Assembly: GCA_002049455.2 (NCBI GenBank)
Contig: KV918811.1
Coordinates: 124,001 to 188,000 of the forward strand
DNA from: Porphyra umbilicalis
Lineage: Eukaryota > Rhodophyta > Bangiophyceae > Bangiales > Bangiaceae
Length of the DNA: 64,000 nt
Direction of reading: 5' to 3'
Shown here: one piece after another, positions 56,200 to 64,000 of the stretch
Layout of the letters: each line of letters starts with the position of its first letter
Position numbering within the stretch: position 1 is the first letter of the stretch
Made by a program: the position numbers and the translations under genes
The notes under the pieces: model-generated
What the model was told of the DNA's origin: nothing
Seen by the model: only the letters and a program-made list of their open reading frames with translations
Database searches by the model: none

Positions 56200-58960
56200 A
56201 GGCGGTGACAGCGGCATCAATAGCAAACAAAGACCAAAAACACCCCTCTCTGGCGCCACTTTTGCACCAGAGAAGACGCGACGACACCGCCTGCTCTCCG
56301 CTCCGCAATTGCCCTCCTTCAAATTCAACGCGTCCGTCCCCGAAAACCCGACAGCGCGCCTCCATCAATGGTGTATTTCCACCTTCGCGGTTCAGTGGCA
56401 CCCACAGAGAAGCCGAAAAAGACACGGGAAGCGACAGAAAAGAGGGATTGCCAACGCGTTGTGTCAGTGTCCACATTTTGGCGTCGCCGCCATCCCCCAC
56501 CCCCTGCGGCGGGTCCCGTGCCCATCGAAAACAGTGCCGCCACGCCCCCCGCGCCCGCAAACGGATCGCCCCGTCCACAACTGCCATCCGTACGCTCCTC
56601 AGCACTGCCCAGAAGCACACAAAACACACCACAGCCGTACGTCCCCGACGGATGCGTGCACGTACCACAACAGTCAACCGAAAGGCCCGCGCAGCGCGCG
56701 GCCACGCCAACCAAAGCCACGCCTACCCCCAGTCCCACCGCGCACGCACGACGCCGCCGCCGCCGATGCGCGCACGCCGGTGGGCGCGCGGGCCACGCGC
56801 CGCCGACCCGCGTGCAACAATTGGTTGCACGCGGCCCGGCAGCGAGCGCCCGCCGCCGTCCTTTGCGTTTTCACCCCTGCCCGGTTCAGTGGCACCAACA
56901 GAAAAGCCGAAAAAGACAGGAGAAGCGACAGAAAAGAGGGATCGCCATCGCGTTGCGTCAGTGTCCACATTTTGGCGTCGCCGCCGTCTCCCACGTCTGC
57001 GGCGGCTCCCGTGCCCATCATGAACTGTGTCGCCACCACCTCCGAGCCCGCCAACGGCTCGCCCCGTCCACAACTGCCATCCATACGCTCCTCAGGACTC
57101 CCCAGAAGCGCACAAAACACACCACAGCCGTACGTCCGCGACGGACGCGTGCACGTACCACAACAGTCATCCAAAACGTCCGCGCAGCGCGAGGCCACGC
57201 CAACCACAGCCACGCCTACCCCCAGTCCCACCGCGCACGCACGACGCCGCCGCCGCCGATGCGCGCACGCTGGTGGGCGCGCGGGCCACACGCCGCCGAC
57301 CCGCGTGCAACAATTGGTTGCACGCGGCCCGGCAGCGAGCGCCCGCCGCCGTCCTTTGCGTTTTCACTCCTGCCCGGTTCAGTGGCACCAACAGAAAAGC
57401 CGAAAAAGACAGGAGAAGCGACAGAAAAGAGGGATTGCCATCGCGTTGCGTCAGTGTCCACATTTTGGCGTCGCCGCCGTCTCCCACGTCTGCGGCGGCT
57501 CCCGTGCCCATCGTTAACAGTGTCGCCACCACCCCCGAGCCCGCCAACGGCTCGCCCCGTCCACAACTGCCATCCATACGCTCCTCAGGACTCCCCAGAA
57601 GCAGACAAAACACACCACAGCCGTACGTCCGCGACGGACGCGTGCACGTACCACAACAGTCATCCAAAAAGCCCGCGCAGCGCGAGGCCACGCCAACCAC
57701 AGCCACGCCTACCCCCAGTCCCACCGCGCACGCACGACGCCGCCGCCGCCGATGCGCGCACGCTGGTGGGCGCGCGGGCCACACGCCGCCGACCCGCGTG
57801 CAACAATTGGTTGCAAGCGGCCCGGCAGCGAGCTCCCGCCGCCGTCCTTTGCGTTTTCACCCCTGCCCGGTTCAGTGGCACCAACAGAAAAGCCGAAAAA
57901 GACAGGAGAAGCGACAGAAAAGAGGGATCGCCATCGCGTTGCGTCAGTGTCCACATTTTGGCGTCGCCGCCGTCTCCCACGTCTGCGGCGGCTCCCGTGC
58001 CCATCATGAACTGTGTCGCCACCACCCCCGAGCCCGCCAACGGCTCGCCCCGTCCACAACTGCCATCCATACGCTCCTCAGGACTCCCCAGAAGCGCACA
58101 AAACACACCACAGCCGTACGTCCGCGACGGACGCGTGCACGTACCACAACAGTCATCCAAAACGTCCGCGCAGCGCGAGGCCACGCCAACCACAGCCACG
58201 CCTACCCCCAGTCCCACCGCGCACGCACGACGCCGCCGCCGCCGATGCGCGCACGCCGGTGGGCGCGCGGGCCACACGCCGCCGACCCGCGTGCAACAGT
58301 TGGTTGCACGCGGCCCGGCAGCGAGCGCCCGCCGCCGTCCTTTGCGTTTTCACCCCTGCCCGGTTCTGTGGCACCAACAGAAAAGCCGAAAAAGACAGGA
58401 GAAGCGACAGAAAAGAGGGATCGCCATCGCGTTGCGTCAGTGTCCACATTTTGGCGTCGCCGCCGTCTCCCACGTCTGCGGCGGCTCCCGTGCTCATCGT
58501 TAACAGTGTCGCCACCACCCCGGAGCCCGCCAACGGCTCGCCCCGTCCACAACTGCCATCCATACGCTCCTCAGGACTCCCCAGAAGCACACAAAACACA
58601 CCACAGCCGTACGTCCGCGACGGACGCGTGCACGTACCACAACAGTCATCCAAAAAGCCCGCGCAGCGCGAGGCCACGCCAACCACAGCCACGCCTACCC
58701 CCAGTCCCACCGCGCACGCACGACGCCGCCGCCGCCGATGCGCGCACGCTGGTGGGCGCGCGGGCCACACGCCGCCGACCCGCGTGCAACAGTTGGTTGC
58801 ACGCGGCCCGGCAGCGAGCTCCCGCCGCCATCCTTTGCGTTTTCACCCCTGCTCGGTTCAGTGGCACCAGCAGAAAAGCCCAAAAAAGACACGGGAAGCG
58901 ACAGAAAAGAGGGATTGTCAACGCCTTGTTTTAGTGTCCACGTTTTGGAGCCCGTCGTTG
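56200..58960 (+). repeat. 493-bp tandem array, right, ~5.5 copies
   Basis: The marker CGCCCCGTCCACAACTGCC recurs at about 56567, 57060, 57553, 58046 and 58539, exactly 493 bp apart. Since 493 is not a multiple of three, coding cannot be the reason for conservation. The array stops about 60 bp before the transposase gene. Confidence 0.93.
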
Positions 58961-59017
58961 GGCACTCCAGTTTAGAGTCCAGCGGGATGCAGATGAACGA
59001 AGCAACTTACTCTTGCG

Positions 59018-60031
59018 TTAGATATACAGGCTGTAGTTGCGCACGGCTGCGCGTACGAAGCCGCGGCACATGTCGGGCGTGATGGAGGCTAGCATCAGAG
59101 CAATGGTGTAGAACGGCCATGCATTGAACTGCTCAGGCTCCACATGCCGACGAAGCCAACTGCTCCCGACCGAGAAGACATCCTCAATGGGGTTGAAGTC
59201 CGGACTGTAGGGAGGCAAGAAGCGCACAAGCACACCTCGGGCCTCAAGCAAAGCGATGGCGGCCTGGTCATGCACACGAGCATTGTCCAAAACCAAGACG
59301 CACCGCTCGTCTTGCGCAGACCACGGCAAGGTTGGATCATAAGCATTCAGATGAGGAAGCAAGTTCTCAAGCGTGAAAAGCAGCAAGTCAACCGAGGATT
59401 GGCCTGGTGGTGGTTGAGTGATCTCTCAGTCCAACACCGCGTCGTGGCTCATGGCAACGAAAAAACTCGTGCTCACTCCCCGAGCGTTGGAAAGGTAGCA
59501 CTCTGCCCGCGCGCCACGGAGGGACCAGGCCCACTTGCGGTCGGCGGACCAACCACAGCGGTGGGCTTCGTCGATGTACACGCGCGCCCGCAAAGGGATG
59601 TCCCATTGGTCGTGGACCCATCTCGCGCGTGCCAGCTCGTTCCGTGAAATGAATGCAGACTCATTCACCTTGCGTGTAAAGCCATGTGCGGCAAGAACGC
59701 GAGAAACCGAGGAGGGAGAGATGGAGAAGTCATCACCAAGCAATTGATGCAGGTGAGTGACGAAGTCAGAAATCTCATCCAGAAAAGCCTCCGGGCACTG
59801 CTCCACAGCAAACAGGACCGCGGAGCGCAGATTTGGACACCTCAAAAAGTTGTCGGCATGAGTGTTCCACTTCTCTGGCGCGTAATGCACATCACCAGTC
59901 TCCGCCACGTAGGACAAAAACCTAGTTAGGGACCTACGGGACATGCGCGTGTTCTGTGCCGCTGTCTCCAGGCTCTGCACGTCGTCCAGATGCAAGGAGA
60001 CGGCGAGCCGGCGAAGGTCCGCCGCCTTCAT
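59018..60031 (-). CDS. IS630/Tc1-mariner-type DDE transposase with one in-frame TGA
   Basis: From ATG 60031 the frame gives an N-terminal helix-turn-helix region (DDVQSLETAAQNTRMSRRSL; FSISPSSVSRVLAAHGFTRK) and a DDE_3-type catalytic domain. The first acid is in VYIDEAH (~154), the second in VLDNARVHD (~249), and the third in PPYSPDFNPIEDVFS (Glu ~283), 33 residues after the second and close to the DD34E spacing. Total length would be about 337 residues, normal for the family. The only lesion is a TGA at 59426-59428 (codon 202), in LD*EITQPPPGQ, where family members usually have Trp, so TGG to TGA is likely. It binds the element's ends and cuts at TA targets. The reading continues in the same frame after the stop. 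Confidence 0.88.
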
Positions 60032-60109
60032 TGCGCCGGTAGTGCGCTCACTCCCCGCACCTTGCTGCCACGGCGTGCTCCCGCGCCCTGCGGCCTTCGA
60101 GGACAACAC

Positions 60110-60506
60110 AAGCAGAAAAAGGTGGTCTGCTCCTTGCGGCCCTCGAACACGAAAGCCAACCGAAAAAGGTGGCCCACGCGTGTGCAGGGCGCCACTTGAT
60201 CAGGTCTGGGAATGCCGAGAAAAAGAAAAAAAGGGCAATAAACAGTGAGTCTCCGACTTCCCCCATCAATCACAGCTGTCCGGGAGGCACGGATCGAATT
60301 TTACAGGGGACAAACAGTGATATCTTCCTGGGATGGGACGTGGACGGAAGCTGACATCGCTTAGGTGGTCGTTCACCGCGACGACAGCAGCCGAGCGCGC
60401 CCTTATTATCCAAGGAGAGCGACTTAAGCATGCCCTTTACGAAATTTATCCGTATTGCATCGCTTCGCGGCAAAAGTTGGTCGACTTTTCATCCCTAGTT
60501 GAAAAC
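60110..60506. other. Upstream region of the transposase
   Basis: About 400 bp between the transposase start region and the right terminal repeat. It probably holds the transposase promoter. No TATA box in the right orientation stood out, and no other gene is seen. Confidence 0.4.
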
Positions 60507-60556
60507 AACAGTTGTCTCTGTCGCTGGCCGCCAGGACAGAATTGGGGGATCAGCAA
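60507..60556 (-). repeat. Right terminal inverted repeat of the 11-kb transposon
   Basis: The reverse complement begins TTGCTGATCCCCCAATTCTG and pairs with 49577 on. TA follows at 60557-60558. Confidence 0.93.
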
Positions 60557-60911
60557 TATTTGTCCGGGGTCGCCCGGGACGACCCGCTTCTCCCCCCTTG
60601 GGGTTAGTCCGTGGGGAAGGCCCTCGAGGCCCTTCCCCCACCTTAGCGGAAGCCCCTTGGGCCGGTCCTTGAGGGACCTCCTTCGTCTTAGGGGGGCCCC
60701 ATCAGGATGGACCTGCTTCCCCAACCTTCGGGGGGTCCCTTCGGGGGGGATACACCTACCCCACCTTAGGTGGGCCCCATCGGGAAGGACCCGGAGGAAC
60801 TTTCCCCACCTGAGGTGGGGCTGTTACTGCCGCGGTTACGTATTTCCGCGGCGCTGATCGAGCAGCGCGACGCACCCGACGGGCCTCGGCCCGTCGGTCC
60901 TCTTCATCCTG

Positions 60912-62369
60912 CTACTCCTGGAGGCGCCTACGACAGACGTCCCCCTTCCGCTGGGCATATTGCACCAGCAGGTCCATTGGCATGTTGGGTGTATTATGTT
61001 CGCGCACATCGGCGCGAGTCTCCCAACCCAGCCCCTGCATATAGCGACTTTTCATCTGTCCTTCCGTGTGAATGTATCCACACAGGCGACGTAACCCCCG
61101 TAGGCGTACGTAGTATTCATTCTCTGTTTCCTCCGCCCCTTGGGCGGCCCCATGGAAAATGGCATCTTGGTCGCTCAGCGACTGCTCATCCGCATATTTG
61201 CGGAGGAGCCAGTTGATCAGTTCCAAGTAGGAGCTGACCTCTCCACTCCGCCCTCCTTGAAGGGACGGCATGATCGTATATAATTCCCGTTTGAGATCAC
61301 CCTTAGTGAACTCGGGAAGGAGATACAGGGCTCGGCCCTCCGAGACGTCATTGTCGTCACCCGCTTTTACGAAGCTGCTGAGGAATTCGAAGACGCCTAA
61401 GGCGGGCGTCCCATCCCACTCTGCATCACGGCCTAAAGTGGCCGATACATCCTTTCGCAGACGGCCTAGGCCGTGCGCCATGGTCCGGTCGTACCGGATG
61501 TCGGTATTCGCCAAAGCATAAGTTGCGCAGTCTAATATTGCGGCATAGCGGTCGTCCGCGGGGATGATCTTAGGGGGAATCCGACGGTAGGATTCCCCTC
61601 CCACGTCGTGCCCTAGGGGCCGCGTGAACGATCGACGGGGCACATGGCGACCTCCGTCTCCCCCGGAGTACTCCCCGTCCGAGGAGGAGGAACTCATGCG
61701 CCGCCGTCGGCGCCGGGACCGTCTAGTGGTCCCGAGGGCTGTCTCGATAAGAGACAGTCGATCGTGTCGATCGTGTAACGGGCTAATCAAAGCGTCCAGC
61801 GAATCCCGTAGGGCTGCCGATATGGCAGCCGCGTCTTGGGCCCCCGTTGGGGCCCGGTCACCACATCCACGAGGAGGTGTTCGGGGTGGGCCGGCGGCTC
61901 TCGCCAGCCCGTCATATGGGCCCCATGGTAAACGGGGGACCGCTTGGTCCCGCCTACCCGGGGTAAGAGGAGGTGGAGGCGGGAATTCCCTTTTGGCTCC
62001 ACCCTCCACACCTTGGAGAGGAGGAGGTGGGAATTCCCTTCCACCTACGCCCCCCGCACCTTGGGGGGGAAGAGACGGGAATACCCCTCCGTCTACATCC
62101 CCCGCTTCATGTGGGGGGAGAGACGGGAATACCCTTCCGCCTGTGCCTCCCGCCCCATGGGGGGGAAGAGACGGGAATACCCTTCCGTCTCCACCCCCGT
62201 CGCCCGGCGCGCCACGCTCCGGCGTGGCGGTGCCGGCTTGACGCTCCTGCCGAGGAGGGATCCCTCCGGGGTCGTGAGACCCCGAGCCCTCGCTGGCTCC
62301 GTCACGGTCGCCCCGTGACGGGTTGCCGGCGCCCGGGGCGCCGGTCTCCGCCACCCCAGTGGTGTCCAT
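60912..62369 (-). CDS. gag: gypsy-3 Gag, N-terminal and capsid part
   Basis: 485 residues from ATG 62369 (MDTTGVAETG). The N-terminal ~110 residues contain tandem Pro-rich units of about 20 residues (GRVFPSLPPHGAGG and variants, about five copies at 62000-62190). An Arg/Ser-rich stretch (SRRRRRRMSSSSSDGEYSGG) and the helical capsid region (VFEFLSSFVKAGDDNDVS, SYLELINWLLRKYADEQS) follow. It is related to gypsy-2 Gag. The zinc knuckle belonging to this gene lies beyond the 11-kb transposon. Confidence 0.85.
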   Translation of the reverse strand: MDTTGVAETGAPGAGNPSRGDRDGASEGSGSHDPGGIPPRQERQAGTATPERGAPGDGGGDGRVFPSLPPHGAGGTGGRVFPSLPPHEAGDVDGGVFPSLPPQGAGGVGGREFPPPPLQGVEGGAKREFPPPPPLTPGRRDQAVPRLPWGPYDGLARAAGPPRTPPRGCGDRAPTGAQDAAAISAALRDSLDALISPLHDRHDRLSLIETALGTTRRSRRRRRRMSSSSSDGEYSGGDGGRHVPRRSFTRPLGHDVGGESYRRIPPKIIPADDRYAAILDCATYALANTDIRYDRTMAHGLGRLRKDVSATLGRDAEWDGTPALGVFEFLSSFVKAGDDNDVSEGRALYLLPEFTKGDLKRELYTIMPSLQGGRSGEVSSYLELINWLLRKYADEQSLSDQDAIFHGAAQGAEETENEYYVRLRGLRRLCGYIHTEGQMKSRYMQGLGWETRADVREHNTPNMPMDLLVQYAQRKGDVCRRRLQE

Positions 62370-62431
62370 GGCGGGAAGACTTCGTCCTCCTGCGGAAACA
62401 ATCAATCCTCGAAGACGATCTCAACAGAACA

Positions 62432-63666
62432 GCCAAGGTCTTCCAGTTCTTGCGCAAGTTTGCCAAGGCCTGTGACGACAACAACATCTCCGAAGGCGAA
62501 GCCTTCTACATCCTTCAAGACTTTACGAAGGAACCTCTCAAGTCAGAGGTGATGATGGTTATGCCAACTCGCCGGGCGGGTAACCCCGGCGAGGTCACTT
62601 CATACCTGGAGCTCATCAACTGGATGATTCGGCGTCACGTCGACGAGGCCTCGGTGGCTACTCTAGTCGATACCCTGAACGTCGCGGTCCAACTGGACGA
62701 CGAGGACAGGTTGTCCTTCGCCGAGCGCCTCCGCCGCCTCAACACCGAGTGCGGGTTCATGTACGGGGAGGGCGCCCTCAAGGGGCGCTTTGTGGAAGGT
62801 GTCCACCGCGCGGCGCGCGCCACTGTGCGCAAGCGCAACACCCCCGGCATGACTATGGCGGAGCGGGCTCGCGTCGCCCAGACTAAGGGCGACGAACATG
62901 TAGTGGTTTCTGCCCGCAAAGCCGACGGGGCACGGCCCCGTCAGAAAACCCAGCACAGGATGCGGAGCGACACGAAGGAGAAAGAACACAAACGCCTGGA
63001 TCACAGGGCGCAGAGCGCACCAGAACGCCGGAACTAACGCAAACGCAACGCTGATTTATTCGAGTACGCACGATGACCCCAAAGCATACAGTCATATACC
63101 CTCAGAAACAAGACGCAGGACGTGCACAATCCCGACCCAGGAAAAGACGGTCGTAGGGGGGCCGGGGCCCGATGAGCCACGGTCCCTGATGAGGGGTCCT
63201 GGTGGCCCCTGCCACGGATCAAGGGACCCCCTTCCACTGGAAGAGAGATATGGTCCCTGGATTTAAGCCAGCTTGGACTGAAATTGCCCAATACATCACT
63301 AGGGACTTATCCCCAGATTTTCAACTCTCCGATCGAAGTCCTCGTGGGATATCGACAGTGGCCGATATCTAATCTCGGCCCCGGGCTTCTCCCCAGCCAA
63401 TGGATCTTCCACAAGCTTCCAGGCCCCTCTAGGGGGCCAGGATCGAGGGGTCGCGTGGCCCCTCGTCCGCGTCAGGCCCTGTACCCCTCTGCCTCTGGGC
63501 AAGGGGGATGTCAGACTCGGGGGTGGCCCTGAGCGCCACCTGGCATGCGCGCAGAAGGGGCGCCGCACACCGCTCCCTCTAGGGGCATTGCGTGTGTGCT
63601 CGCGGCCCCTCCCCCGGCTCATACCGGGGGGATCGCGTCATCAGGGGAGAGGGGGTTTCCCCCACA
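62432..63666. repeat. 1.2-kb duplication (gypsy-2 gag fragment plus gypsy-3 LTR)
   Basis: This block equals 41511-42745 at a constant offset of 20921 with only about three differences. It holds 557 bp of gypsy-2 gag and the whole 678-bp LTR. The left junction shows the shared word GCCAAGGTCTTCCAG. So the sequence just inside the 5' LTR is a copy of the sequence just outside the 3' LTR. Confidence 0.92.
62989..63666 (-). repeat. gypsy-3 5' LTR (678 bp)
   Basis: Nearly identical to 42068-42745; outer side followed by GAACA (63667-63671). Confidence 0.88.
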
Positions 63667-64000
63667 GAACATCGCTGGCTACGACTTGAGCAGCACAAGG
63701 AGCGGACCAAATAAGCGAGAAGCGCTCGCGGAGGAGGCCCGTCTCCGGCGGCAAGCTCGTGCGGCCGCCCTTCCCCGGATCACTGGGGGGGCGCGGGGTT
63801 ATCAACCGCGGGACGCCCCTGTCCGGACCGTCGGGTCCGTGGGGGCCTCCACGCAGGGCCCTCGGTACGATGGGTCCCAACCCAAGACTCCGGGCGGCTC
63901 GACTCCCGGGGGCAACGACAACCCGCGCTCCCGCTCCCGACCGAGGGATGGGCCTTCCTGACCCAAATCCCGGTCGGAAGAGTACCCTTGCTGGCAGTGC
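63667..64000 (+). pseudogene. gypsy-2 gag, C-terminal part to window edge
   Basis: Basic, Gly/Pro/Arg-rich sequence (LAEEARLRRQARAAALPR; RSRSRPRDG) leads to CWQC at the very edge, the first half of a CCHC zinc knuckle. This is what is expected at the end of a gypsy Gag. The element is interrupted just before by gypsy-3. Confidence 0.65.

Larger units (their letters stand above)
51413..57690. repeat. Giant near-perfect palindrome (arms ~3 kb, loop ~210 bp)
   Basis: Everything from about 51413 to 54446 is repeated inverted at 54657 to about 57690 around one axis at 54551.5. Paired features always sum to 109103 (for example 53196/55907 and 52080/57023), so there is no net length change over 3 kb. 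Only scattered single-base differences were noticed. The arms hold a 493-bp array on the outside and a ~290-bp repeat (two copies per arm, with CTCGAGGGGCGCCATG and a TGCCATACACGGGGGGAG box) near the centre. The long frames within are by-products of the repeats. Confidence 0.93.
49577..60556. mobile_element. 11-kb IS630/Tc1-mariner-type transposon with cargo gene and giant palindrome
   Basis: Terminal inverted repeats of about 43 bp (TTGCTGATCCCCCAATTCTG and on) lie at 49577 and, inverted, at 60556, with TA on each outer side (49575-49576 and 60557-60558). It interrupts gypsy-3 gag. Inside, left to right: a zinc-knuckle gene (plus strand), a tandem array and inverted-repeat arm, a loop, the second arm with a longer array, and a DDE transposase (minus strand). 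The usual Tc1/mariner size is 1-5 kb, so this copy is very large. TA target, termini and transposase type agree with each other. Confidence 0.9.
42068..63666 (-). mobile_element. gypsy-3: minus-strand chromodomain Ty3/gypsy element, broken
   Basis: 678-bp LTRs lie at 42068-42745 and 62989-63666 (minus-strand start TGTGGGGGAAACC), with the target duplication GAACA at 42063-42067 and 63667-63671, inside gypsy-2 gag. A purine tract (AAGGTGGGGAATA on the minus strand) precedes the 3' LTR. Parts on the minus strand: gag 62369-60912, pol 49557-45253, and a 2.5-kb 3' region with an antisense ORF. An 11-kb DNA transposon splits gag before its zinc knuckle. Next to the 5' LTR lies a 557-bp copy of the flanking gypsy-2 gag instead of a primer site. 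LTRs differ at about 2 of 678 positions. Pol is broken with roughly five or six breaks. Confidence 0.85.
21925..64000 (+). mobile_element. gypsy-2: Ty3/gypsy-type element, 5' end and gag, split by two insertions, runs off right edge
   Basis: The 5' LTR ends TTGTTGTCACA at 21924 and is followed by a primer-binding site TGGTGGAGCAGCAGGGG (21927 on), the same site used by gypsy-1. Gag-like sequence starts at ATG 22087 and appears in three stretches: 22087-22408, 40637-42067 and 63667-64000. They are separated by a copia insertion and by gypsy-3, each with its own 5-bp duplication. A CCHC knuckle begins at the very right edge. Pol and the 3' LTR are outside the window. It is broken by both insertions and probably by at least one other lesion. 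It is the oldest layer of the nest. Confidence 0.8.

Noticed and set aside
56309-58975. Very long plus-strand frames (up to 711 codons) in the right palindrome arm
   Set aside because: They run through 493-bp tandem units whose length is not a multiple of three, so each unit is read in a different frame. The same units are open on both strands. This is a composition effect.
49577-60556. Polinton/Maverick or virus-like element
   Set aside because: Short 43-bp ends, TA duplication and a DDE_3 transposase. No polymerase, capsid or packaging gene is seen.

Overview
The window looks like nuclear DNA of a GC-rich eukaryote. Two host genes are recognisable: a UMP-CMP/adenylate kinase-like gene and a two-exon gene for the shared RNA polymerase subunit Rpb12/RPABC4. 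A spliceosomal intron, chromodomain retrotransposons and very long G, C, GCC and Pro/Ala-coding tracts all fit. A bangiophyte red alga (Porphyra/Pyropia type) is my best guess from composition and gene style, but this is inference and not proven by any single marker.

Left third (1-21.4 kb): a partial Myb/SANT-like gene runs off the left edge. It is followed by the end of a hAT-like DNA transposon (terminal repeat at 908, 8-bp direct repeats in its relative further right) that carries a second nested inverted-repeat element and abuts a decayed Tnp2/KDZ-like transposase. A 399-bp miniature TA-flanked element (4655-5053), the kinase (5.3-6.4 kb) and RPABC4 (7.0-7.4 kb) come next. Then there is GC-extreme low-complexity DNA with an 18-bp minisatellite, an intact pogo/Tigger-type transposase (13.0-14.9 kb), a 4-copy ~185-bp satellite, and a 1.85-kb TA-flanked inverted-repeat element.

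Right two thirds (21.4-64 kb): this is a nest of elements inside the gag region of one Ty3/gypsy-type element (gypsy-2, plus strand, running off the right edge). Inside it sit (a) a Ty1/copia element (22409-40636), which itself carries a whole-looking chromodomain gypsy (gypsy-1, 22934-33202), a 753-bp hAT-like element in its pol, and a 1.2-kb inverted-repeat element in its 3' LTR; and (b) a minus-strand chromodomain gypsy (gypsy-3, 42068-63666), whose gag is split by an 11-kb TA-flanked DNA transposon (49577-60556). That transposon encodes an IS630/Tc1-mariner-type DDE transposase with one in-frame TGA, a separate zinc-knuckle cargo gene with splice signals, and a ~6.3-kb near-perfect palindrome flanked by unequal tandem arrays of a 493-bp unit.

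The points most worth a second look are: two distantly related chromodomain elements both carry a long antisense ORF between pol and the 3' LTR; the copia element appears to use an initiator-tRNA anticodon-arm primer site; its 3' UTR has six 20-base hairpins; and the 11-kb cargo transposon has its giant palindrome.
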